Positions 50,645-58,725 of a stretch of DNA of 64,000 bases are shown here, one piece after another. How positions within the stretch are numbered: position 1 is the stretch's first letter; each line of letters opens with the position of its first letter. The translations under genes were made by a program, and so were the position numbers. Source of the stretch: an uncultured Acetatifactor sp. (GTDB lineage: Bacteria > Bacillota > Clostridia > Lachnospirales > Lachnospiraceae); the NCBI RefSeq assembly GCF_910585425.1, contig NZ_CAJUCP010000002.1, forward strand, positions 62,001-126,000. The letters run 5' to 3'. The notes below the pieces were generated by a model. That model was not told the DNA's origin, ran no database searches, and saw only the letters and a list, made by a program, of their open reading frames with translations.

Positions 50645-52624
50645 TCAGCACCGCAGCCGCATCCGGCTCAGCACCGCCAGGATTTCATATTTCCTGGGCA
50701 TGTCCATCCACCTGGAGCATTCTGTGAAGAAGGGGGAATAGGCGGTTTCCAGCCCTGCCTCCCCAATCTCCCCGAGCAGGCGCTCCACCTCCCGCTCCCT
50801 GCAGATCCACTGGGGCGGGACTGCGCCGGGCCGGTTTTCAGATCCCTCAACAGCCTGCCCCTCCAGGGAGAACTTCCGGAAGCGCTCCAGGGGGTTCACC
50901 TGATTGATCAGCTTCCTCACCAGGAAGGCGATGGCGTTGAGCTGGGGGATGGTGGCGATATCGTGGAGCATGCGGATGTCTATCTGCTCCTCCCCCAGAA
51001 TCAGGAAGCCTAAGTCGGACACCTTCAGCACCTCCGAGGCGGAGCCCTCCGGGCGGGTGCTCAGGCGGGCGGCATCGATCTCATCCCGGAAGCTGAAATC
51101 CGCCGGTGCGGGAATCTGCCGGTGTTCCGGCCCTGTCCCCCGGCCATCCCCTCCAGGGCCTTCGCCGTCCTTCCCATCAGCCGCCCCAGGGGCGCATCTG
51201 CGCTGCAGGGCCTTCGCCGCCTCCGTCACCTGGCCGATGCAGTAGTCCTTCATCATATAGATCCGGTCCGCCGCCTGCAGGTACTCGCTGCTGCCGCCGA
51301 TCACCAGTATGGTGGACACGCCGAGCCTCCCTGCAAGCTCCCGCACCCGCTCCACGAAGGGCGTGATGGGCTCCTTTTCGATCAGGGTCTTCATGACGGC
51401 ATCCTGGATCATGAAGTTGGTGGCGGATTTGTCCTCGTCGATCATCAGCAGCTTCACGCCCCATCCCACCGCCTCCATGATGTTGGCAGCCTGGGAGGTG
51501 GAGCCGGAGGCATGCTCCGTGGAAAAGTCCGCCGGGTCTCCCCCGGGAATCCATTTGATGAAAGGGGACAGGTTCACATGGCGGATGCTCCTGCCGTCCT
51601 CCGCGGAAATCTTCATGGCCGAGGCATCGGTGAGCACCAGCTCCCTGCCGTCCCCCTCCACATGGTCGTAGATGCCTGCGCTCAGGGCGTCCAGCAGAGT
51701 GCTTTTCCCGGAATATCCGCCGCCCGTGACCACGGTGACGCCTTTCCGGAAGGCCATGCCCCTGACCCCGGCCACACACACCGCGTCCTCCGGCGTGGAC
51801 AGGAAGGGCACCGCCCCCTGCATGGGAGCGCCGCTGCCCTTCTCCCTGGGCAGGATGCTGCCGTCCGCCACAAAGGCGCAATAGTCGCTGTCCCGCAGCC
51901 ACGCCCGGATCTCCTGCTGCCTGGCATGGAGCGCCAGGGCCCGCTGCAGCCCGCTGTGGTCGAATTCGTTCACGAAACAGTTCACCGCCTCCGGCAGGTC
52001 TCTGGTCAGCATCTGCACCGCCTTCTTGTGCTTGCCCAGGGGGAGCTGCACCTGGAGCATGATGCTGACGCAGCTATAGGCAGGCACCTCCATGGCCCCG
52101 TCGATGGGCGCGATCATGCACATCACAGCCGTGGAGGATTTTACGCCATTGTCCCCCAGCCTGTCCAGGATTTCTATGGTGTCCCCCTTCAGGATCCGGT
52201 AATACTTCTGGGGAATCAGGTTCACCGCCGCCACGTTCCGGGCCAGCACCTCGCTGCCCGGCTCATAGATGAAATAATGCCCGTTCTCCCTGGCCGTGCG
52301 CTTGCGGTTGTCGTTCCCCTCATTCAGGGCCCGCACATAGGGCAGGAACGCGCGGAAGATATAGTCCAGTGCGGCCACTCCCACCTCCGCCTCCTCCAGC
52401 TTCAGCAGGTGCATGGGGATGTGGATCGTCACCGTGGGCTTCGACAGCTCCAGGCGGTTGCTCTTGGTGATCTCATAGCCAATCTCCCCGTCCCAGTACA
52501 GGGCATGGTTGTGCACGATGGGGTCTTTGTCCATGAAGCTCTCGCACATCCTGCCCTCGTAGATCTCCTCATAGGTCTCGCTGGCAGGCCTCATGTTCAA
52601 TAGATAATATTTTAATCTCTTCAA
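50645..52624 (-). CDS. Predicted ATPase of the ABC class (PF09818/COG3044 type)
   Basis: A 659-residue soluble protein. The N-terminal 300 residues are the family-specific domain (RGNG-type fold expected); the P-loop is VVTGGGYSGKSTLLDAL near residue 310, followed by SPFIKWIPGGDPADFSTEHASGSTSQAANIMEAV, a signature-like segment, and the Walker B LLMIDEDKSATNFMI. No membrane helices and no permease gene are near. The function of the family is not established. It starts at TTG (52622-52624), supported by AAGGAG eight bases upstream. A low-complexity Gly/Asp-rich insert lies near residues 487-512. It is downstream of the structured leader at 52879-52987. Confidence 0.85.
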   Translation of the reverse strand: MKRLKYYLLNMRPASETYEEIYEGRMCESFMDKDPIVHNHALYWDGEIGYEITKSNRLELSKPTVTIHIPMHLLKLEEAEVGVAALDYIFRAFLPYVRALNEGNDNRKRTARENGHYFIYEPGSEVLARNVAAVNLIPQKYYRILKGDTIEILDRLGDNGVKSSTAVMCMIAPIDGAMEVPAYSCVSIMLQVQLPLGKHKKAVQMLTRDLPEAVNCFVNEFDHSGLQRALALHARQQEIRAWLRDSDYCAFVADGSILPREKGSGAPMQGAVPFLSTPEDAVCVAGVRGMAFRKGVTVVTGGGYSGKSTLLDALSAGIYDHVEGDGRELVLTDASAMKISAEDGRSIRHVNLSPFIKWIPGGDPADFSTEHASGSTSQAANIMEAVGWGVKLLMIDEDKSATNFMIQDAVMKTLIEKEPITPFVERVRELAGRLGVSTILVIGGSSEYLQAADRIYMMKDYCIGQVTEAAKALQRRCAPGAADGKDGEGPGGDGRGTGPEHRQIPAPADFSFRDEIDAARLSTRPEGSASEVLKVSDLGFLILGEEQIDIRMLHDIATIPQLNAIAFLVRKLINQVNPLERFRKFSLEGQAVEGSENRPGAVPPQWICREREVERLLGEIGEAGLETAYSPFFTECSRWMDMPRKYEILAVLSRMRLRC

Positions 52625-52772
52625 ATTCTGGTCTCCTTTTATACAGTGTCGTCTTCTTGATTTCGTTTTCCTGATATTGTTTTCCCGTCATCCTGTCTCT
52701 CTTTTCTCTCATAGCACATCACCTTACCCTTTCCCGGAATCCCTCGCCCGCGGCCATGGCCTCCCCGGCACA

Positions 52773-52813
52773 TAAAAGGCGCGGCAGACAGACCTTAATC
52801 TGCCCGCCGCGCC
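52773..52813 (-). terminator. Strong GC-rich terminator
   Basis: On the minus strand GGCGCGGC...GCCGCGCC, extended by seven more pairs including two G-U, followed by TTTT. It is the third terminator in series between the leader promoter and the ATPase gene. Confidence 0.7.
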
Positions 52814-52828
52814 CGTTTTCCGCGCGCG

Positions 52829-52853
52829 AAAAAGGCACACCAATATGTGTGCC
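52829..52853 (-). terminator. Terminator 2 of the leader region
   Basis: Minus strand GGCACAC, six-base loop, GTGTGCC and five T. Confidence 0.75.
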
Positions 52854-52878
52854 CTGTCGTCAACAGTTATGCATAAAG

Positions 52879-52987
52879 GTACTTAAAAAACGGCATCCGA
52901 AATGCCCTCTGTTCAGTTGATTCGATCCACCATCCTTCTGCTTTTCTTCATATCGAGTCTCCTCCTTCAACTGAATTTTTTAAGTAC
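52879..52987 (-). ncRNA. Structured leader RNA / candidate attenuator with nested inverted repeats
   Basis: The transcript made from 52994-53022 would contain a 12-base outer stem (GTACTTAAAAAA at 52879-52890 with TTTTTTAAGTAC at 52976-52987), a contiguous inner 9-base stem (TTCAGTTGA at 52912-52920 with TCAACTGAA at 52967-52975) and, between them on the 3' side, the hairpin GGCAT-ATGCC followed by GTTTTTT, a terminator. The T-run of that terminator is the 3' strand of the outer stem, so the 5' A-run can compete for it. A 12-codon ORF sits in the inner loop. Confidence 0.65.
52913..52951 (-). CDS. 12-codon leader peptide ORF
   Basis: ATG at 52951 with a strong AAGGAGGAGA site nine bases upstream, reading MKKSRRMVDRIN and TGA. 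The stop codon overlaps the inner stem. The peptide is basic and hydrophilic; it matches no family I recognise. Translation would open the inner stem, which suits an attenuation role, or it may be a small protein in its own right. Confidence 0.5.
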   Translation of the reverse strand: MKKSRRMVDRIN

Positions 52988-52993
52988 AACATG

Positions 52994-53022
52994 AGTATAG
53001 CATTGCGCGCCGGAAATGGCAA
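52994..53022 (-). promoter_or_regulatory. Promoter of the structured leader RNA
   Basis: Minus strand TTGCCA (53017-53022), 17-base spacer, TATACT (52994-52999), just past the araC-type gene stop. Confidence 0.75.
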
Positions 53023-53041
53023 GCAGAAAATCGCATGTCTC

Positions 53042-53914
53042 TCATTTTTTATGCAGGGATTTCCTGTACTCACCCGGCGGCATGCCCTCCCGGTTCTTAA
53101 AGGCCCTGCTCATGTTATACGCGTTCGTAAAGCCGCTGAGCTGCGCGATGTGCTCCAGGGTCATGTCCGTAGTCTTTAAGAGCCTGCGTATGTAGGCCAT
53201 TTTTTCTTCCATGATTAGATCGTTGACGCTTTTTTGAGCCTGTGTCTGCAGAATCCTATTTAGATGCCTTGCGCTGATATGCGCATATGCGGCGACCGTC
53301 TCTGTGGTAATGCCCTTGGACAGATTAGAGGCAATATAGTACCTTATATCCGAAACCAGGGATTCCTCGTTCACCTGCAGCCCCTCCGATGACGGCATGA
53401 CCTGCCGGGAGAGCTCCAGCAGGAGCAGGCAGATATTGAGCGCCACGCCTGTGGGGAGATAAGGTTGGCTGTGCATCTGCCTTATGCAGTCCTCCATATA
53501 CTGCCGCAGCGGCTGGCTAGAGGCAATCGGCTTCCATGGCACTACATCCTTCATCGCGTTCCTGATATATCTGCCATCGAAGCCAATCTCGGAAAAATCC
53601 AGATAGAAGCCTGCCACGAATTCTTTGTACTCCGGGGAAATCTCGAGAAAGGAATGGGGGCACTTTGAGGGGAGCAGAAGACAGTTCCCCTTTTCCAGGC
53701 GGGTCTCATGTCCGTCCACCTCCATCCTTACAAAACCCTCCAGGGCCACATGCAGCTCATAGAAGGAGTGGTGATGCCGCTTCATGTTCCATTTTGAATC
53801 ATGGGCACAGTCGCCCGTAATCCGCAGCCATACCACTGATATATTGACAAAGTCTGACTGTAGAGACCCTTTGTATTCTTTTTCGGGAAATTCCTCCGTT
53901 TTGAAGCCTGACAT
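53042..53914 (-). CDS. AraC-family transcriptional regulator with cupin sensor domain
   Basis: A 290-residue regulator. The N-terminal half is a cupin-like sugar-sensing domain (RHHHSFYELHVALEGFVRMEVDG and LEKGNCLLLPSKCPHSF). The C-terminal 100 residues are the double helix-turn-helix (TETVAAYAHISARHLNRILQTQ and TLEHIAQLSGFTNAYNMSRAFKNREGMPPGEYRK). It is divergently transcribed from the LplB-type importer operon, which it probably activates in response to the imported sugar. Confidence 0.92.
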   Translation of the reverse strand: MSGFKTEEFPEKEYKGSLQSDFVNISVVWLRITGDCAHDSKWNMKRHHHSFYELHVALEGFVRMEVDGHETRLEKGNCLLLPSKCPHSFLEISPEYKEFVAGFYLDFSEIGFDGRYIRNAMKDVVPWKPIASSQPLRQYMEDCIRQMHSQPYLPTGVALNICLLLLELSRQVMPSSEGLQVNEESLVSDIRYYIASNLSKGITTETVAAYAHISARHLNRILQTQAQKSVNDLIMEEKMAYIRRLLKTTDMTLEHIAQLSGFTNAYNMSRAFKNREGMPPGEYRKSLHKK

Positions 53915-54215
53915 ATATCCTCCCCGACCTAGAAAATATCAATTGTTGCATCTGCGCAATAAGTAAAAATCCTTAACTTATTCTACCATAATAGATGCGG
54001 GAAAGCAATCCTCCATATTCTTCAAGGCAAACAAAAATGATAAAATGCTAACCCAAGATGATATCTATATGTCTGACAAGGCTATTTTATTTATGCCGCT
54101 CGCAGTGTATGATTTTCACTATAAATAGAAATCCTATCACAATATATTTGTATACATCAGACATGTACATTCAATAAACCGGAATTATATAGCGCAGATT
54201 CGACAAGGAGGTTCT
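53915..54215. promoter_or_regulatory. Divergent control region between the AraC regulator and the importer operon
   Basis: An AT-rich 300-base region. ATGTCTGA (54069-54076) and TCAGACAT (54157-54164) form an inverted pair about 80 bases apart, a plausible AraC-type site pair. No promoter near consensus is seen for the importer operon, as expected for an activator-dependent one. AAGGAGG stands before the ATG at 54216. Confidence 0.45.
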
Positions 54216-55145
54216 ATGAAAGAAAAGATTATTTATTCAAAAAGGAAATTGCGGGTCCGTCTGAAACAGCACTGGCAACTCTATCTCCTGCTTGCTCCGC
54301 CCATGCTCTATCTGCTCATTTTCAACTATGCGCCGCTGTACGGACTGATCATCGCGTTCGAAGACTACAAGCCGTACCTGGGATACCTGAAGAGCCCCTT
54401 TGTGGGATTGCAGAACTTTGCCCGGTTCTTCAACTCCAACAAATTCGGGCAGGTGCTTCCGAACACCGTCATCCTGGCGTTCTATTCCCTGTTGGCAAGC
54501 TTTCCCTTCCCAATCATCCTGGCATTGTGCCTGAACTATATTCCTTCCACCAGGTTCAAGAAAGCCGTGCAGAACGTCACCTATGCGCCCCACTTCATTT
54601 CCACCGTGGTCATGGTGAGCATGCTGAACATTTTCTTTGCCCAGAGCACGGGGCTGGTGAACAATGTGCGGGACGCACTGGGTCTGGACAGGCTCCTGTT
54701 CATGGGAGAGGCGGGCGCCTTCCGCCATCTGTATGTGTGGAGCGGCATATGGCAGATGTGCGGCTGGGACAGCATCATCTACTTCGCGAGCCTGGCCGGA
54801 GTGGACGAGTCCCTGCATGAGGCCGCTATCGTAGATGGAGCTACCATCACACAGAGAATCCGCTTTATCGACCTCCCTTCCCTCAAGCCCACCATCGTCA
54901 CGCTGTTCATCATGAATACCGGAAAAATCATGAGCATCGGCTTCGAAAAGGCATACCTGATGCAGAATTCGCTGAACCTGGAGACCAGTGAGATCATCGC
55001 CACCTACGTGTATAAAATCGGCCTGCTGAACCAGCAGTACAGCTACTCCACGGCCATCAACCTGTTCAACTCCATCGTCAATCTAATTCTGCTGCTGACT
55101 GTAAACGTCATTTCGAAAAAGCTGAGCGACACGAGCATCATCTGA
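54216..55145 (+). CDS. ABC permease, LplB/YtcP type (1)
   Basis: A 309-residue membrane protein, longer at the N-terminus than MalF-like permeases and beginning with KRKLRVRLKQHWQLYLLLAPPMLYLLIFNYAPLYGLIIAFEDYKPYLG, the pattern of LplB-type permeases for complex or uronate-containing saccharides. The EAA loop is LHEAAIVDGATITQRIRFIDLPSLKP. It starts at ATG after AAGGAGG. First gene of a five-gene plus-strand operon; no ATPase gene is included. Confidence 0.93.
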   Translation: MKEKIIYSKRKLRVRLKQHWQLYLLLAPPMLYLLIFNYAPLYGLIIAFEDYKPYLGYLKSPFVGLQNFARFFNSNKFGQVLPNTVILAFYSLLASFPFPIILALCLNYIPSTRFKKAVQNVTYAPHFISTVVMVSMLNIFFAQSTGLVNNVRDALGLDRLLFMGEAGAFRHLYVWSGIWQMCGWDSIIYFASLAGVDESLHEAAIVDGATITQRIRFIDLPSLKPTIVTLFIMNTGKIMSIGFEKAYLMQNSLNLETSEIIATYVYKIGLLNQQYSYSTAINLFNSIVNLILLLTVNVISKKLSDTSII

Positions 55146-55164
55146 TGTCAGGAAGGACGAGTCA

Positions 55165-56040
55165 ATGAAAAGAAAATGTAAGGAAGACAAGATTTTTCTC
55201 ATATGCAACACATTTTTGGCAATCCTCTTTCTGGCGGTCTGCCTGTACCCGCTATACTTCATCCTGATAGCATCCTTCAGCAATCCCGGGATGGTATCCG
55301 GCGGAAAGGTCTGGCTGTATCCAAGGGGAATCACGCTGGCCGGCTATGAGATGATGTTCACCAAGAACGAGATATGGACGGGCTATGGCAATACCATCCT
55401 GTATACCCTGGTGGGCACCTTCATCAACCTGACGCTGACCGTGTCCGCGGGCTATGCGCTTTCCAGAAGGACGCTGCCATTCCGGCGCGGCATCAACCTG
55501 TATTTCCTTCTCCCCATGTTCATCAATGGCGGCCTGGTGCCAACCTACCTATTGATGAATGCGCTTCATCTGGTGAACACTTTCACGATCATCGTACTGA
55601 TGGGAGGGGTGAATGTCTGGAATTTCGTAATCTGCCGGACCTTTTTTGAGAACAATATCCCGGAGGAGATTCTGGATGCGGCCAGGATAGACGGAAGCAG
55701 CGAGCTGAATTTCTACTTCCGCATCGCCCTTCCCCTATCCAAGGCGATTCTGGCCGTCATGATCCTGTTCTTTGCGGTAGGGCACTGGAACGGATACTAC
55801 AACGCCATGATCTACCTGCGGGAAGAGAGCAGATACCCACTGCAGCTGGTGCTCCGCAATCTCCTGCTCACCACCCAGCTCTCGGCGGAGACCAGCGATT
55901 CCGGAATGGCGCAGCTGCTGAATCTGCAGAGCATGAAATACGGCGTCATCGTAATCGCCAGCGCTCCTGTGCTGATACTCTATCCGTTCATACAGAAATA
56001 TTTCGTCAAAGGTGTTATGGTAGGCGCTATCAAAGGCTGA
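55165..56040 (+). CDS. ABC permease, LplC/YtcP type (2)
   Basis: A 291-residue membrane protein with six helices. It opens with a basic segment and LICNTFLAILFLAVCLYPLYFILIASFSNP, typical of the LplC/YtcP group. The EAA loop is LDAARIDGSSELNFYFRIALPLSKA and the chain ends KYFVKGVMVGAIKG, a family ending. 19 bases from the first permease, with AGGAAGGACGAG upstream. It pairs with that permease. Confidence 0.93.
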   Translation: MKRKCKEDKIFLICNTFLAILFLAVCLYPLYFILIASFSNPGMVSGGKVWLYPRGITLAGYEMMFTKNEIWTGYGNTILYTLVGTFINLTLTVSAGYALSRRTLPFRRGINLYFLLPMFINGGLVPTYLLMNALHLVNTFTIIVLMGGVNVWNFVICRTFFENNIPEEILDAARIDGSSELNFYFRIALPLSKAILAVMILFFAVGHWNGYYNAMIYLREESRYPLQLVLRNLLLTTQLSAETSDSGMAQLLNLQSMKYGVIVIASAPVLILYPFIQKYFVKGVMVGAIKG

Positions 56041-56071
56041 CATATAAAACAGACAAAAAAGGAGGCAACTT

Positions 56072-57745
56072 ATGAAAACAAAAAACACCAAAAGAGTCGC
56101 AAACCTTCTGGCAATCCCTCTGTCCCTCGCACTCATGCTCACGGGCTGCGGCGGCGAACCGTCCACCCAGGAGCCGGGCGCCGCGAAGGAGTCGGAGAGC
56201 AGCTCCGCTGCAGAGTCTTCCACTCCCTCAGAAGCAGCGGAAGGCGTAGTCAACAAGACCAATCTGGAAGGCCTTCCGATTGCGGCAGAACCCATCACGC
56301 TCACGGTAGGCGTGAGCGCTTCCAGCTCGTCTTTTCAGGGCGAGTGGGCAAGTCTGGACTGGATCAAACAGATCCAGGAGGTCAGCGGCATTACATTGGA
56401 TTTCCGCGTCTACAACAGCAACGAGGACAAGAACCTGATGTTCACAAGCCGTGATTATCCCGATATCTCCTTCAATGTCGGGTCGGACAAGCAGATTCTG
56501 GATGCTGCCATGGGTGGGGACATCTATGCGCTGGACGAGCTGATCGACAGCTACGCGCCGACCTGGAAGGCTTATCTGGAGAAGGACGACTATGCCAGAA
56601 AGGTTGTCACCATGAGCGATGGGCATATCTACAGCCTTCCCATCGTCCGGGACGAGCCCTCCAACGGCGGGCTGCGCGACCAGTGGCTGATTCAGAAGAC
56701 CTGGCTGGACGAGCTGAACCTCCAGGTACCCACTACCACGGATGAATTTTACGAGGTGCTGAAGGCCTTCAAGGAGAATGCCGGAACCGGGAGCATCCCC
56801 CAGGACGTGATTCCCTATTATACCTATGGAATCCTCAACAATGTGGGCGGCGCATTGGATATCATCAATTCATACGGCGTGCGGGTGGCCAACGAGCGCT
56901 ATATGGTCACAGTGGACGACAGCGGAAAGGTGGAATTCAATTATGCCAATGAAGCCATCAAAGAGCCTCTGGCCTTTATCCGCAAGCTGTTCGAGGAAGG
57001 GCTGATTCCCGGAGAGTGCCTGACGGACGACTGGGATACCTATATCACCAAGACCCGCAGCACCCCCGCGGTGGTAGGCTCCTATCACAGCTATCAGAAC
57101 CCGGATGCCACCAATACGTCCATCGTGGCAATGGGGCCTCTGGATTCCGGGAACGGAAGCCAGCCCATGATCCGGAGCCAGACCAATCATGTACAGCGCA
57201 ATCACTTTACGATTTACAAAAACTGTGAGCATCCGGAAGCTGCCATGCGCCTTGCAGAGCTGATTGCCGATCCCGACTGGTCCATACAGGCCATGTACGG
57301 CATGTTCGGGGACACCTATCTCACCAAGAACGAGGACGGCAGCGTCATGATGCTCCCTTATGAGGCGGATGCCCAGGGCAAGGACAGCGCTCCCATGAAC
57401 AGGGTCCCCTTCCTGTTGGCCAAGGAAATGTTCGATACCTTCACCTATGCCGAAGGCTCTGCCCAGGCCCAGCGGGACAATGCCATCAAAGACCAGTACA
57501 GCAAATATACGATTCCCACCGAAAACCTGTATCCCAATGTCATGTTCAGCACGGAGCAGGTTGACAGGCTGGCTGAGCTGAGCACGGACATCGGTGATTA
57601 TGTGCTCACCACTTACTCCACCTGGATGCTCAACGGGGGCATGGACGCTGGCTGGGACGCTTATATAGAACAGCTGGACAAGCTGGGGCTGGAGGAATAC
57701 ATTTCCATTCTCCAGGAGGCATTGGATGCCTTCAACGCAAATTAG
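56072..57745 (+). CDS. Extracellular solute-binding lipoprotein of the LplBC-type importer
   Basis: A 557-residue lipoprotein: basic start, hydrophobic helix and lipobox LTGC (Cys26), then a Ser/Glu-rich tether to about residue 60. The large binding fold is that of LplA-type proteins (500-560 residues, larger than MalE). It starts at ATG after AAGGAGG. The abundant Trp/Tyr and acidic residues fit a carbohydrate ligand; the downstream aldolase and Asp-box protein suggest an acidic sugar or host-glycan fragment, not proven by sequence. Confidence 0.92.
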   Translation: MKTKNTKRVANLLAIPLSLALMLTGCGGEPSTQEPGAAKESESSSAAESSTPSEAAEGVVNKTNLEGLPIAAEPITLTVGVSASSSSFQGEWASLDWIKQIQEVSGITLDFRVYNSNEDKNLMFTSRDYPDISFNVGSDKQILDAAMGGDIYALDELIDSYAPTWKAYLEKDDYARKVVTMSDGHIYSLPIVRDEPSNGGLRDQWLIQKTWLDELNLQVPTTTDEFYEVLKAFKENAGTGSIPQDVIPYYTYGILNNVGGALDIINSYGVRVANERYMVTVDDSGKVEFNYANEAIKEPLAFIRKLFEEGLIPGECLTDDWDTYITKTRSTPAVVGSYHSYQNPDATNTSIVAMGPLDSGNGSQPMIRSQTNHVQRNHFTIYKNCEHPEAAMRLAELIADPDWSIQAMYGMFGDTYLTKNEDGSVMMLPYEADAQGKDSAPMNRVPFLLAKEMFDTFTYAEGSAQAQRDNAIKDQYSKYTIPTENLYPNVMFSTEQVDRLAELSTDIGDYVLTTYSTWMLNGGMDAGWDAYIEQLDKLGLEEYISILQEALDAFNAN

Positions 57746-57778
57746 GGCGGCAGGACAGCACGCCAAAGGGGGACAATT

Positions 57779-58723
57779 ATGCAGCGACATATCAGAGACG
57801 GCATCTATCCTACGATGATAGCGCCTTATGCCAGCGATGGCCGATTGGATGAAGAAGCTCTCAGGAAGCTTGTACGGTGGTATGGCAAGAAGGGCTGCCA
57901 GGGGATTTTCGCAGCCTGCCAGTCAAGCGAAGTGTTTTATCTTTCTATGGAAGAACGGAAAAGAATGGTAGAGGTCGTAAAGGACGAGGCTTCAAGGCAG
58001 GAGGAAGGGGCATCCATGACGATAGTCGCCTCCGGACATGTCTCCGAGTCCATAGAAGCCCAGGCCGAGGAACTGATGACAATACATGAGGCAGGCGCCG
58101 ATGCCGTCATCCTGATCTCCAACCGGATGGACATTCCGAATACAGGAACAGGGGCCTGGGTCAGGGATTTGGAAAAGCTGCTGTACAGACTGCCTTCCGA
58201 CATAAAGCTGGGCGTTTATGAATGCCCGACTCCCTACAAAAGGCTGCTGGACGATGAGATGCTGCAGACTATAAGGGATACCGGCAGGTTCTATTTCTTC
58301 AAGGATACCTGCTGCGATCCCGGCCTGCTTGAGAAAAGGGCTGTCCTCCTGAAGGGCAGCACCTTGAAGCTCTTCAACGCCAATGCCCAGACCTTCCTGG
58401 CCTCCCTGCAGCATGGCTACAGCGGCTACTGCGGAATCATGGCGAATTTCCATCCGGAACTCTATGTATGGCTCCACCAGCACTATCAGTTACTTGCGGA
58501 GGAGGCGGACCTGCTGGAGGATATCCTGTCCATGGCAGCGTTTACGGAGGCCCTGCCCTATCCGGTCACCGCAAAGCACTATCTGAGCCAGTATGAGGAC
58601 ATTCCGATGACAGCGATCAGCCGCTCCTGCGGCCGGGAACTGGAAACCTACGACAAGCTCATTCTGGAACAGCTCTACAGACTAAGCCGGCACTATAGCC
58701 AAAGACTGGCGGAAAGGACATAA
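57779..58723 (+). CDS. DapA/NanA-family aldolase or dehydratase
   Basis: A 314-residue class I aldolase-type TIM barrel. The catalytic Tyr147 (GVYECP) and Schiff-base Lys175 (FFKDT) are at standard positions. The usual KDSSGD is replaced by KDTCCD with two cysteines, and the phosphate/carboxylate-binding GTTGE loop near residue 47 reads ACQSSEVFYLS, so the substrate is unlikely to be that of DapA itself. Related enzymes cleave sialic acid or dehydrate keto-deoxy sugar acids. It lies in an operon with a sugar importer and an Asp-box protein, which favours a catabolic role on an acidic sugar. Confidence 0.87.
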   Translation: MQRHIRDGIYPTMIAPYASDGRLDEEALRKLVRWYGKKGCQGIFAACQSSEVFYLSMEERKRMVEVVKDEASRQEEGASMTIVASGHVSESIEAQAEELMTIHEAGADAVILISNRMDIPNTGTGAWVRDLEKLLYRLPSDIKLGVYECPTPYKRLLDDEMLQTIRDTGRFYFFKDTCCDPGLLEKRAVLLKGSTLKLFNANAQTFLASLQHGYSGYCGIMANFHPELYVWLHQHYQLLAEEADLLEDILSMAAFTEALPYPVTAKHYLSQYEDIPMTAISRSCGRELETYDKLILEQLYRLSRHYSQRLAERT

Positions 58724-58725
58724 TC

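Noticed and set aside
52991..53179. 62-codon plus-strand frame near the leader promoter
   Set aside because: It lies antisense to the araC-type gene end and has no ribosome site.
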